64,000 nt of DNA from Acanthochromis polyacanthus. Its lineage: Eukaryota; Chordata; Actinopteri; Pomacentridae. Of the stretch, positions 29,973 to 41,500 are shown piece by piece (position 1 is the first letter of the stretch; every line of letters starts with the position of its first letter). The DNA lies in NCBI RefSeq assembly GCF_021347895.1, contig NC_067121.1, positions 33,281,974 to 33,345,973 on the forward strand. The letters run 5' to 3'. The notes below the pieces were generated by a model, which had not been told where the DNA came from, searched no databases, and was given only the letters and a program-made list of their open reading frames with translations. Made by a program: the position numbers and the translations under genes.

Positions 29973-32900
29973 TTAGACGTCGTTGTTGGGGCAGTGTGTT
30001 GGGGTGGGGGTGTAAACTGGGATGCTGATGTCGCTGACTTCCTGCACCCTCACAGGTCTGGGTGGGGTGACCAGGACGTAGTCGTACTCCCTGTGCAGCA
30101 CCTTCTCGTACACACTCTGCAGCCCCACAGTTTTGGGGATGTGGGCCTGGTAGTAGTTGTCCCTGCGGTGGGGGTCCCGGGGCAGGGAGGCTGTTTTGGA
30201 GAGGCTGCTGAAGGAGGAGAGGGTCGGGGCCGGGGAGGGGGCGGCGTTGGCTCTTACTGCAGAGGGGCTCCAGCATCTGTCTGAGTGACCCAGGACTTTA
30301 CACTCACTGGTACAGGCCCACAGAGCTGAAAGAGAAGAAGAGGAGTTGTATTCAGACTGGCTAATAACTCACATCACATCTCATGCTCGTTTCATTTTCT
30401 GCTTTTCTCACCATTTTGGCCTCCCATGGGAGGAACCACTGCCCCATCCTTCTTCAGGCCGGTGTCCCCACTCACATCACTGTCACTGTCATTGAAGTCA
30501 CTGTCCCCCTTGCCACTGTCTTTACCACTGAAGGCTGGATCTCTGGCAGAGATGGTGGTGTAAGAGTTCCCCTTCCAGATGGTGATGGGCCTCACAGCCT
30601 CCTTTCCATTCCCGTAGCCAGGCAGAGTGGAGTATCCCTGCAGAAGGGGGGAGAAAAGAGAGAAAGCAGAGCTTATTATCTGCTCCATGTAAACATTGCA
30701 TTCTGCTGTGTGTCACCCTACACCTCCCTCCTCTTCCTCCTCCTCCTCCCCCACCCATCGCCCCTGAGCACAAAGGTGCAGCTCACCTCGTGTTTGTTCC
30801 CTCGCAGCTTGCTGTTGTTGTCTGAGTCGTACACACAGGGCACCTCGCTGCCATCCTCCGAGGCCGAGCACATGTCGCTGCCCCCCGGGTGAGCAGAGGT
30901 GAAGCCCCCGGGCTGGCTGCTGTAGGAGTGTCCCTCAAATCCCGCCGCTCCTCCTCCTCCTCCTGCTCCTCCACCGGCTCCGTGCAGCGGCAGTAGCGGG
31001 TTGTCAGCCACGTGGCTTCTGCCCCGCTCCAGTGTGTCTTTCTCCCCGTACGAGTCGCTGTCCTCCCCGCTCTTGTCCCGCTTGCGCCGGTTGCAGGTGG
31101 TGGCGATGAGGATGATGGCGAGCAGCAGGAGAGTGCAGCTCCCCGCCAGGACGACGATGATCACCACCGACAGGTCCCACTGAGAGTGCGCCTCCTCCCC
31201 TCCGCCGAGGCTGCCACCGGGCTGGTACACGGTCCTGTCGCTCGGCGGGGACCCGGCGATGATGAGGAAGTGCAGGGTGGCGGTGGAGGTGAGCGCGGGC
31301 CTCCCGTTGTCGCTCACCGTCACGGTCACGCTCAGGGTCTCGTCCACGTCGTGGCTCAGCACCTGGTTGAGATAGATCTCTCCGGTGGCCTTGTTAACGG
31401 AGAACACGGAGGGCTCCCCGGTGGCCAGCCCGTAGGACAGCTCCGAGTTCACGCCCTCGTCCGCGTCCCGCGCCTCCACCCGGGTGATGACGTAGCCGCT
31501 CGGTGCGTCCCGGGGCAGCAGGACTTCAGCAGAGCCGTTATGGAGAGGAGGCTGGCTAATGACCGGAGCGTTGTCGTTCTGGTCCACTATCCGCACGTAC
31601 ACGTTGGCGCTGCCGGACAGCGGCGGGGAGCCTCCGTCGCTGGCGGTGATCCGGAGCTCCAGCTGCTTCATCACCTCGTAGTTGAAACTCCGGAGCGCGT
31701 AAAGCGAGCCGCTGGCGGGATCCAGAGACACGAAGGTGGAGATGGGGGAGCCCATGAAATAAGTGTCCGCCAGTTTGTAGCTGACCTTCCCGTTTGACCC
31801 CATGTCCATGTCCCGCGCCACCACCGTGGTGATGTACGCGCCCGGTGCGTTATTCTCCACCACAGCCACCTCGTACACCGGTTTGCTGAACACCGGAGCG
31901 TTGTCGTTCTCGTCGGTGAGTCTGATGGTGTACTGAGTGATGGTCCTGAACGGAGGGGAGCCCAGATCCTCCGCCACCACCGTCAGGTTGTACTCTGGGA
32001 TCTTCTCCCGGTCCAGTGGGCTGGTGCTGACGATCATGAAGCTGTCCTCGTACGCCTGCTGCAGTCTGAAGTGGTCGTGTCCGTACAGGGTGCAGTGAAC
32101 CTGCCCGTTAGCTCCCGAGTCTCTGTCCGAGGTGCTGACCAGCGCCACGAAACTCTCTCTGGCCGCCGCCTCCGTGATATACGCGATGCCCGCCGTGATG
32201 GACGTCATGGGGGTGATGGAGATCTCCGGTGCGTTGTCGTTAACGTCCTGCACCTGCACTACGATTTTGCAGATGGCCGGGCTCGGGTTCGGACCCAGGT
32301 CGGTGGCCTGGACGTCAAACTCGTATGTGTTCTTACTTTCAAAGTCAATCGGGCTCTCCAGAGTGAGCCGCCCGGTTTTCCTGTCCACTCTGAAAAGTTG
32401 TCGGATCTCCGGCGGCACCTGGTTACCGAACCCGTACACCACCTCCCCGTTCAGCCCCTCGTCCGGGTCCTCCGCGTTCAGGTCCAGTAGGAGGGAGCCC
32501 ACCGGTGCGTCCTCGGGCAGGTCCACGGAGAAGCTGTTCCGGTCGAACACCGGGCTGTTGTCGTTGTAGTCTTTCACCTTGATGTTGATGCGCGTCGTTC
32601 CGGACCGGGACGGGTTCCCTCCGTCCATAGCGACCAGCTCCAGCGCGTAAGAAGCCTGCGTCTCTCGGTCCAGCTCCTTCATGAGCACCAGCTCCGCATA
32701 TTTAACCCCGTCGGCCCTGCTGAGCACGTCGATAGAAAAGTGGCTGTTGACAGAGATCTGGTAGCTCTGGATGTAATTCACTCCAACGTCCTCATCCACG
32801 GCAAAGTCCAGCGGGATCCTCGTGCCCACCGCTGTGTTCTCGGAGATCTCCAGACTCGACTCTTTCCGGGGGAACTCGGGGGAGTTGTCGTTGATGTCCT

Positions 32901-33267
32901 TGACCTCCACCTCGACGTGGATGAGTTTGAACTGCTCTTTGGAGAAGCTGACCACATCGAAAGCGATGAGGCAGTGCAGGGTGTGTTTGCAGATCCTCTC
33001 CCTGTCTATCCTCTCCCCGATGGTCAGCTGCCCGTCGCTCTCCCTCAGCCGGATGAAAGACGAGTTGAACTGTTTCATCATCCTGAAATTGGTCCTGGAG
33101 CCTCCCGAGGAAGAGGCAGAGGAGGAGATGTCCTTGGCCAAGTTTCCAATCACTGTCCCTGGTGCGTCTTCCTCAAATGTCTGATATTTCACCGTCTTTG
33201 CTTGTGTGACAGCAGCCAAAGAGACGCACACGAGCACCAGCAGCCCGTTCCACCCTGCTTCTCCCAT
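29973..33267 (-). CDS. pcdh8: protocadherin-8 (paraxial protocadherin / arcadlin), complete, three exons
   Basis: Coding exons are 33267-30787 (827 codons), 30637-30412 and 30325-29973, with introns of only 149 and 86 bases; the total is 1019 residues. The start is the ATG at 33267 in the context aagATGg, followed by a signal peptide (about 1-23, ends SLAAVTQA). The frame is open further upstream, but only from a TTG. Six cadherin repeats follow, linked by Ca2+-binding DxNDN motifs at about 124, 233, 341, 452 and 562, and a transmembrane segment lies at about 699-725. The cytoplasmic tail of about 294 residues has [19 protein letters not shown] in exon 2 and [20 protein letters not shown] and [24 protein letters not shown] in exon 3, all hallmarks of PCDH8. 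In the known family, it is a homophilic adhesion protein in paraxial mesoderm convergence, somite boundaries and activity-regulated synapses. A Gly-rich run occurs near residues 760-775. The ectodomain in one exon is typical of delta-2 protocadherins. GC content is clearly higher than in the surroundings. Confidence 0.98.
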
Positions 33268-33414
33268 CTTGACACCTTCGCTCCAAAAAAATATTCTGAA
33301 ATTCAGCAAACTGTCCTCACTCAGTCCCAACTTAGAGTTTAAACAAAACGCACCTGGGGGGAAAAAACTGCTCCTCTCGCCCTCCAGTCGACTCTCCGGG
33401 GCTGTTTTCTTGTT

Positions 33415-33444
33415 TTAATGTAAAGACTGTAATAAATATTCCAT
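33415..33444 (-). CDS. upstream ORF in the pcdh8 5' leader (9 codons)
   Basis: ATG GAA TAT ... CAT TAA on the - strand, 175 bases upstream of the pcdh8 start codon and inside the leader predicted from the TATA box. It is the only upstream ATG I find in that leader. It closes before the main ATG. The context has C at -3 and G at +4. It could modulate pcdh8 translation; this is inference. Confidence 0.45.
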   Translation of the reverse strand: MEYLLQSLH

Positions 33445-33543
33445 TTGTTTTTCAATGCGCACTCGTGATGCGCTCCGCTCTCTCTCTCTGCTGGAGGTGT
33501 GCTGTTCTCTCAGCGCAAGAGGGCTGCAGTGTCTGCAGGAGGG

Positions 33544-33585
33544 TTTATACGGGGAGGCATGCAAATGAGCCACACTGTGACCAAT
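33544..33585 (-). promoter_or_regulatory. pcdh8: pcdh8 core promoter: TATA box, octamer and CCAAT motif
   Basis: Reading towards the gene on the - strand, there is an inverted CCAAT (CCAAT on + at 33581-33585), a perfect octamer ATTTGCAT (33566-33559), then TATAAA (33549-33544). Spacing is compact and in the usual order. Initiation would fall near 33515-33520, giving a leader of about 250 bases. The octamer suggests POU-factor input. Motifs are seen directly; function is inferred. Confidence 0.65.
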
Positions 33586-33599
33586 CCGGGCTTTGAGAT

Positions 33600-35690
33600 G
33601 AGGGAGAAAAAGGGGGGGACTTCTGAAAGACCTCTAAACCCTGTTTAGAGATTCCTGGACTGTGCGAGGAACTTGGCTCCCAATATGTGGGCTAAACACG
33701 GGGCTTGATTTAATACAGCTTTAGTTTCCGTTGCTTGTTTATGTTCCTGAGGCTGTTAAATGAGTCTGCGCACCGACACATGGGGGGAAGAGCGGAGAGA
33801 TGCGCAGTGTCCCTGAGTTAGAGGACAAAGCATTTGAATACGAGTGTCTGCTCGGGATGCTTTACATCCCATAAGCGCGCGTTTCAATGTAAAGAGATTT
33901 ATGCTTAAACACTGGTCCCCACGCACGTGTCATGTGTAACCCACGGGAGTGAAAGCAGCCACGGGGAGGCTGAGCTGCCCCACTGACCTCTGCAGCTCTG
34001 ATCCACGGAGAATAACTTCATACCTGCGAGAAAACACGATTCGTCCTTTTCCTCCAGCCTCAGTGCGCCCTGATCGACTCAGCCTCACAGATGAGATTAC
34101 TTCTGATGCTGAGGCAGCCAAACGAGCTGAATGGTGTAACTCCTATCATCGGCGTGGTTTTGGCGCTCATTTTTTATTCTCATTAATAAATTCCATAAAT
34201 TCGCCGTGCCTTGTGCTCATTCATCCCTCTGGTGTGTTGTAATCCAGTAATTGTTTGCCTATCAGATCATATCTGAGGGCAGGAAAAAAAGGGCTCTATA
34301 TCCACTTAAACATTGATTTTTATTCTAATTCGGTCTCAGCTCAGATCGGCTCACGAGATGTCTTGTGCGCAAAGAGAGGGGATTTTTTAATTAAATCCGC
34401 TCCAACGTGCGCCTCTGCGTGGCCTCGGCTGCAGGAACAGGTGAACACGACACGCACACACACACAGAATCAGCCACGCACGCACTCACACAGCCTTCCG
34501 CGAACCCGTTACAAATGGGATTTGGCTGTAAACGCAGGAGGGATTTATCAGGATTTCAATAGTGAGATTATATCAAAGGCCCATGAAGCCCTCGTTAGTA
34601 GCGGCGGGATAATGGCGTGGCGGGGTCTCCCTCTGCAGACGTCCACGCCGTCATTGTGGCCCCTGAGCCGGTCTGCGGGGACCCTCACCCCTTCAGCCCC
34701 TCCGTCTAACTGCAGCATAATGAGCCAAAGCCACATGTAGCCTTTGTGCCGTCTCCCTCCCCCCTCTCTCTCTCTCTCCACCTTTTCCTCCCCAGACCTG
34801 CCCCTGCCCGGCCACGACTCCTTTCATTATGCGGAGATGGGAGATGGATTGCTGTGGACATCAGGGTCCCTCCTATTAAAATACATTTAGAGAGAGTCCG
34901 GGGCCCCGTCACGGCTCTTTAAGAGATTTTCTCATTCTTCCCTCATTGGACTCCCTCTCTTCTTGTTTTCCCTCCCTCTCCTTCCTCCTCCCTCTTCTCA
35001 TGCACACTCCCAGCTCTTTTTTTTCTCTTCAGGGGCAACACTTGCCTTGCAGTAGAAGCTAATATCAGTTGGCATGTTCTATAAAGAACCCATCTGCTAC
35101 AGAAAGTCAAATAGAAGACACCTGAATGGACAACATCTAGGGGAGCAGCTTGCATAGTTAGACACAGTCAGGCCTGTTCTGAACGATAACACACGTCAGC
35201 CTGTGACTGATTAAAGACTTTACTGCTAACCTGACAGCTCTTATGGGATGTTAAGAGTTCAAATCCTGTATTTAAGTTACTAAAGCATGACTCACGATGA
35301 TTCAATGCAGAGTGAAGTCCTGTTGCTTCACCATTAACAGGAGGGAAGTATCACTTTATGTGAGAATGTTGAAAAAATGTTTACTCAGATTTACTATACT
35401 TTTACTCATGTTTCTACAAGAAAGATGTCCTGCATTCTCAAAAGCATTCCTATTTCCAAGAACCTGCTCCCACTGCTTAAATAAATGCATAGTTTGGAAA
35501 TGAACAGTGGACTGTATCCCATTAGAAAATCCTTTTTAGTTAACATTATGTGTAATTTAAACTCAAATGTCTGCTGTCGATTTAAACAAAATTAAAGTTG
35601 AGGCAACTTCATGAAATTTGCTTGATAACTTCATATTTTTTCACCTTGAGTTCAAGATTTCAAAGTCTCCATCTTGGCATGGCTGCACAG
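33600..35690. other. proximal upstream flank of pcdh8
   Basis: About 2 kb directly upstream of the pcdh8 promoter. It is high-complexity and moderately GC-rich sequence to about 34900, then more AT-rich. Short frames here (for example 34255-34740) show no domain. This is a likely place for promoter-proximal control of pcdh8, but no specific element can be named. Confidence 0.45.
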
Positions 35691-35699
35691 TTTCAGACA

Positions 35700-36560
35700 G
35701 TTCAGATTTGTAATTAAAAGAACATTTTACTGTAGAGGAAAAGCTAATTCGTCCAACTCAGTATAGTTTGTTGGATGAACATAGTTTCATTAGAAGTTGT
35801 CAGAACTTCAATAAGACTGATCCAAACTGTTGCATATTGTTTCAACCCAAACTCTCTTTTTTCCCAGAGTGCATTCCGCATACAGAGCAGAAGATAAATT
35901 AAGATTTGCTTATATGAAATTAAACTGACTTTTCCCTAAACTGATAATTTAGTGAATTAATCACTGGTGAACGACATGAATTTATGATACACCCTGCATT
36001 CATTCATACATTAGATCATCATGGATTACTTTAAATACATCAAATTTAAATACTGGTACAACTTCCAAATCCTTTATGAACAGAATGCACTTCAGGAAGA
36101 ACATTTGGGTTGCCAGGTTGTGGAAAATCCCTCTGACTGCACTATATGAGCTCTAAACACTAAAAGAACACAACTCTACAAAAAAGATTGTTCACAATTT
36201 GGACTGAAAAATACATTTACTGCAACTTAAGCACACTTGGATGCTTAAGAAAGGCTAGTTTTACCAACTCAGTATAGTTTCATGTTTGACATAACTCAAA
36301 AAAGTGATATAAACTGTTGCATTAATAGAGATTAAGTTTAATTTAAGTGAAATCCAGCTAACTTGACTCCTATTCATGCTTGAGATGATGATAAATTCCT
36401 TTACTGGCGAACAGGAATTCATGACACATCCTGCTTTAGCATTACTTTAAATACATATTGTTTATAATTTGGTACCACTTTCTGTACAAAAGTCACTTCA
36501 GGAAGAACTTTGGGGTTGCCAGGTTGTGGAAAATCCTTCTGAATGACCAAAAAACTAAAA
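35700..36560. repeat. diverged tandem duplication, unit about 0.4-0.5 kb
   Basis: Two adjacent blocks share motifs in the same order. These are ccaactcagtatagttt (35753 and 36264), aaactgttgcat (about 35826 and 36313), ttactttaaatac (about 36024 and 36444) and cttcaggaagaac.tt.ggttgccaggttgtggaaaatcc (36090 and 36496). Offset falls from about 510 to 406 bases, so indels have accumulated. No coding sequence. Confidence 0.8.
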
Positions 36561-37915
36561 TACAACTCCAGAAATGTGCCCCAATACCAATGCATTATCT
36601 ATTAATGCACATTTGAATGCATTACCGAGCTTCTCAGTGTGTTTTCCACAGACTGGCAACCCAAAACGTCCCAGTGATTCTCCCTGAAAACCAAACCTGA
36701 ATAGAAGAGGTTGGGAGCAAAGTTGCAGCTGAACATCAGTGATCCCACTAAGCTGAGATGTTAAGCAGCAACATGGTGCAAAAAAAGATGTTTCATTCAC
36801 CCCGCAGCATTGTGAGGAGCCCATTCTGTCCAAATTGAGGCACAGTAATCACACTCTCGCACTGTTCTTTCCCTCTTTTTTATTCCTGCGTGAGAGAATC
36901 TCCTCTTTTCTCCGCATTTTCTCACACTGAGGAAATAAACGATGGTGGCGAGAGACTTTCTCCGTGTTGGAGAGCCTCTTGCTTCCCTTCATCATCACCA
37001 CCATCATCCTCATCACCCGCACAAAGCAAAGCTGCCACGCACACACCTCATTCCCTCACGTGATCACCGTGTCAATCTCGCCCGTCTGCACGCGAGTTCA
37101 ACAAAAGCAGAATTAGAGAGAGTCTCCCAAATCCCCTCCATTCTTCACGGAACTTATTAGCATTTTCTTTAACATATATAAATATATCTTTAGACGTCCC
37201 CCACCGCCACCACCTTCTCCTCTCCCCCTCTTTTCTTCTCCGCTCCATTGTGCTTCCATTTGCTCCACTGATCGCCGGGTATTCTGGGTGTGAAGCCCGA
37301 TCCGTGCCTCTTGTTGGGGCTTAACTTCTTTGAGATGGAAAATAGGCGATTTGGGGTCTTTTGTCCGGCAGATAAGCAGCGGTTGGAGGGGAGGGAAGAG
37401 GGTCAGAGCATGAGGGTGAGAAAGGACAGAGTTGTGTGTTGGAGGGAGGGGGTGTCTAAGATAACTGATCGGGCCACCCTCCCTCCCTCCATTCCTTCCC
37501 CCCTCTCTCCTCTTTCTCCCTTCACTCCTAACCTTTTGCTTAACTCGCGTGCCATCACAAGCCCCCGACTCCTAATTGGTTCCCAGCACTAATTATCCAA
37601 TTATCTCCTCTCGGCTCCGCGGGCTTCACCCTCCACAACTATTGATGACAATGATTAGAACTGAATGCAGCCATCAGCTCCGGAGAGCAACACTTGAGAT
37701 CGCGGTGAGGCTGCCCCCCAAACAGAGGTCCTAAAGTGAGGGCAGCACTTCACTGACAGAGGGGAACACGCAGCCATTCAACCTGTAATGCCCAGACTCT
37801 TCCCCTAATGGGAGACGTGGTAAAGTGGTGGAGCAGGTTAATTTGGCCTCTTTTGTGTGGCTCTTAGAGGTGAAAGGTTCGCTGGTTGTAACTTTAAGAA
37901 AGTCTACAGCCTATA
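36561..37915. other. gene-free segment with GC-richer, possibly regulatory core
   Basis: No gene is seen. 36900-37700 is repeat-free and of high complexity apart from a CAT/CAC-rich patch (about 36988-37018) and pyrimidine tracts. At 37573-37603 TAATTGG and CCAATTA form an inverted pair of homeodomain-type sites. Confidence 0.45.
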
Positions 37916-38255
37916 CAGTGGGGGTGTCATTTTAGTTCAGGGGCCACATTCAGCCCAATTTGATCTCAAGTGGGCCACGCCAGTAAAATCACAGCATAAT
38001 AACCGATAAATAGCAACAACTCCACATTTTCCTTTGTTTTAGTGCAGAAACATTCACATTTAAGGAATTATCTTTTAACAAAACATGATGAACAACCTGA
38101 AATTTCTTAAGAAAAGCAAGTTCAGTTTCATGACATTATGTCTCAGTTTATCATTTACACATTAAACTTCCAGATCACAGCGTTTCTTCAAAGGAACAAA
38201 ACATTTAGTATCGTGTATCTGGAACTGAGCTATACAGTATTTCACTTTATGAGCA
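37916..38255. mobile_element. hAT-like non-autonomous element, copy 2 (left part)
   Basis: The left terminus cagtgggggtgtcatttta leads into a body matching copy 1 at 16621: caatttgatctcaagtgggc, ccagtaaaatcaca, gaaatttcttaagaaaa, tatctggaactgag, tatttcactttatgagc. The right part is replaced by an A-rich array. Confidence 0.65.
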
Positions 38256-38460
38256 AAATGACCAAAAGTTCGACCAAGAAAAGGCAAAAAACAACAAAAC
38301 AAGACAAAATACTAGAAAAATGATACACAAAGCAACAAAAATGACAAACAAAATGACAAAAAAAGTGAGACAAACGACAGAAAACAAAACAAAAAATGAC
38401 AAAAGAAATGGACAAACGACAAAAATTAGACAAAAATGACAAAAGAGAGAAACAAAATGA
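38256..38460. repeat. A-rich (gacaaaan)n tandem array
   Basis: Imperfect repeats of gacaaaa / acaaaatgacaaaa units of roughly 10-14 bases. On the opposite strand this makes the Phe/Cys/Leu-rich frame at 38242-38702, which is not a gene. Confidence 0.75.
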
Positions 38461-38536
38461 CAGGGGGCCAGTGACATTTGGACAGGGGTCACTGGCCCCT
38501 GTCGGCTCCTGCGTAGAACCGCCACTGTACACAGAT
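38461..38536. repeat. short fold-back repeat, right end of composite
   Basis: ggccagtgacatttggac is followed by ggtcactggcc, an inverted pair that can form a stem, then tgtcggctcctgcgtagaaccgccactg. It joins the A-rich array directly and is probably part of the same composite repeat. Confidence 0.5.
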
Positions 38537-41500
38537 ATGTCCAAAACTCTTGGCATACGATCCATCCAATCTCCAAGAACCTCATCCTGTAAAAAGAACC
38601 TTCCCAGAACCCTCTTCCTTCTTCTCTACCTGTCAGTCTATTCCCTTTGTCAGCTGTGATGTGATGCTGCTGCTGGTGGTGTCTCATAGAGAGGATTATC
38701 ATGGTTTCTACCTTTAAACAACCTTCAGTTAGCAGTTTCAGTGCAATTAGTTGTTACCCTATCAGGAAATAGGAATATACTATGAAGCAAAGCCAAGTCT
38801 CTCTTATCTTTTTGGTGTAAACTTTCCAGCTTGAGCTTTCCCTGCTTGTGTCCCTCGTGTATCCAGTCCTTCAGAGCTGCGATGATCCCTCTGCTCAGGT
38901 CAACACAACTCAAACATTAATTATACAATAAATGATTATTAATATTAATATTGTAATGCTCATATATGATATCAATTTCAGTGTTTAGCTAGCAGGGCCT
39001 TTAAAAAAAATCAATTCCAACCCCCACAAGTTTCTATTAATGTTTCAAGAGTGTTTGTCAAATAAAGCTCCTATGAGGTTTGACGCTCTCAAACTGTCAA
39101 TGAAACAGTGTTTTTAAAGCGTTCTGATCAATTCCTCACAGGACAAAATGTTTTTCATAAAAGGTTCCTCTAATGGGACATATCAACAAAGTTACTGTAA
39201 TGTTCTGAGTATGTTTTGTGGATGTTGTTGATGTAGAGCGTTAAAGAAACACGTCCTTAGTGCAACATTTGGGATATCTTTAGAGAACTTTACCCTGCCT
39301 TAAAGAAGAGCATTGAAACAAAAATCAAAAAATTCAACAAAAAAATTCCCCACATTTCTGAAAACCATCAGGAGGAAAATTCCAATAATTCCTTCAAAGT
39401 TTTCCTTAAAAGTTTTGTATTAAAAAATTACCAAAATTTGGCAAGAAAATTCTTGTAAATATATATAAAAATGAGTAAAATCTTCCAAAAAAATCCTAAA
39501 AATATCTAGTGATTACATATATATCAGTAAAACTTACAATATTTTCTTTAAGAACATTCAGAATATTTTTGTGAATGTTCTTAAGTAATATATTTTTTAA
39601 CATTCCTTTTTTTTTTCCATCAAAAAGTGTTCAAAAAAATTTCCCAAAAATGTGGACATCAGAAATTTCACTGTGAAAATATTTTTTTCCCCACATTTTC
39701 AGTCTTTTAAACGGGTCAGTTTGAGCATGAGGGTTAATAAAGTTTGACAGATGATAAAGTCATAAATAAATGACAACCTAAAAGCTCAGATTTTGATCTT
39801 ATTTAACACTGTGGTGTGTAAAAATGCACCTTTGAATGATATTTGCAGCCCTGGTTGTCCGTGTGCAACATCATTTACGTCAAACCTGTAACACACTGTA
39901 TCATCTTGTTTAAAATTTTAACCTTATGAACCTTCTAATGTGAGCAACACAGATGCCAGATTCTTCTAAACCCAACTAACAGAAAGATTCACACTTGTGG
40001 ATTGCAGTGAACTATATTCCAAAGAGGAAGCTGATGTCAAATACAAATTTAGAGATTGAAAACTGAAATATCATCACACAATCCTAAATGAAATCCTTAA
40101 ATTTCACACCTTCACTTTAAACGTTTTTTTTCTGCTCTTGTTTAAATAAAGGTGTTTGATTTAGTCAAATTCTCAAATTCACATATTTGGCCAACAAACC
40201 TTATTTTGTAGCTTTTAGTGCACCAAACTGCACTGACAGTATGCTTGATTAAACAGAAGCATCATTCTTTGCCCATTTCTGTTAATTTGTGCACTTTTGC
40301 ATCAACAGGAGAGTTTGAATGCAGCAGCAAGAGTAGACGTTCACCAGAGAGCCACCAGATTGATAACGTCCAGTTACATTAAACATTTATTCTCCTTCCC
40401 TCGCCTCTTTTGCTCTTAGTTAACTTCTGCTCCGATCCATCACCTTCCAGCCCATCTGTCGCTGTTAGCTGCAACATTTTGAATAAATTCCTCCCGACTA
40501 AACAAAACGGTTAACATCTCATGAATACAGCTTTTACACCCCACATACAGATTGGGGAAACTTTAGGGCCGGAGGAGTAACTAGTGCAAAGAAATCTGCG
40601 CCGGGAAACTCCCTCTCCGCTTCCACTTCATTACCGGTATTGTGCTCGGGAGCGCGCAATCTGTGCGGCCGTCTCCGCCCGGCCCCGCCAGCTTTCTAAT
40701 GACTTTCCAATGATGATTTAAAGGCTTGCACGGCTCCTCCCCCTCCAAACTCCTCCCACCTCCCCTCTCATTCTTCCTTTCAGCGCTTTTCAGTCCCTTC
40801 CAGCTTTTGTGAGGAGAAGTTTCCATCACTGTGCGCTCTGGATTCAGGGGAGGTCAGGAGGAGCACATAAAGATTCACACATCAGCCCCGAATAAAGGGA
40901 CGATATACGGGGGAGTTACAACTTTGGTCTCGTCTGGCAGTGGGGAAATGTGAGAGGGGGAGAATCAGAGGCTGCTCTGGGGAGGTTTCGAGAGTTTTTT
41001 CCTTCTTTTGAAGACAAACAGGAGCTAAAAGTTGTTGCGCAGCTAATGGAGAGCTCCGGGGCTTCTGTGTGCGCACACCTGATGGTGCGCTGAGCCAGAT
41101 TGTGCGGTGCTTTAGATGAACAGATGGGAGCGGATGAGTTAAGAGAAGCATGGAGGGAGGGAATGGCAGACGTCTGCATATCACTCATGTGAAGTTATGT
41201 CTCTCTCCCCCTTTGCGTGGTCCGCGAGTGTTCAGGCAGCAGCATGCAGATGAGCTGCAGGTTGGTAACCAGAAGTGTCTGTGATAATCCATCAATCAGT
41301 GGGACTTTGAGCCTCACAGGAGACTTTTACTGGCCACATGTTTCAACTGCCTCATGATGAATACTATCACGTAGATGCAGCAGCCTGACAGCAGAACTTT
41401 ACTTTAAAAAAAGAGCAATACATGGTTCTAATGTGAGTATCAGGGAGGTGATTATGTAAAAGTATTCAAGTAACACTTTGTGACTTTTAGCAGCTGCTCC

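Noticed and set aside
31012..31797. 261-codon open frame on the + strand over pcdh8 exon 1
   Set aside because: It is antisense to the cadherin coding sequence; high GC keeps stops rare. The composition is Arg/Val/Pro/Gly-rich with no domain.
33268..33330. N-terminal extension of pcdh8 (21 more in-frame codons)
   Set aside because: The upstream frame starts only at a TTG and would push the signal peptide inside; the ATG at 33267 has a strong context and is directly followed by a signal sequence.
32740..33342. 200-codon open frame on the + strand over the pcdh8 5' coding region
   Set aside because: Antisense shadow of a real exon; no domain, no splice or start support.
38242..38702. 151-codon - strand frame rich in Phe, Leu and Cys, looking like a membrane protein
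   Set aside because: It is the reverse translation of an A-rich gacaaaa tandem array.
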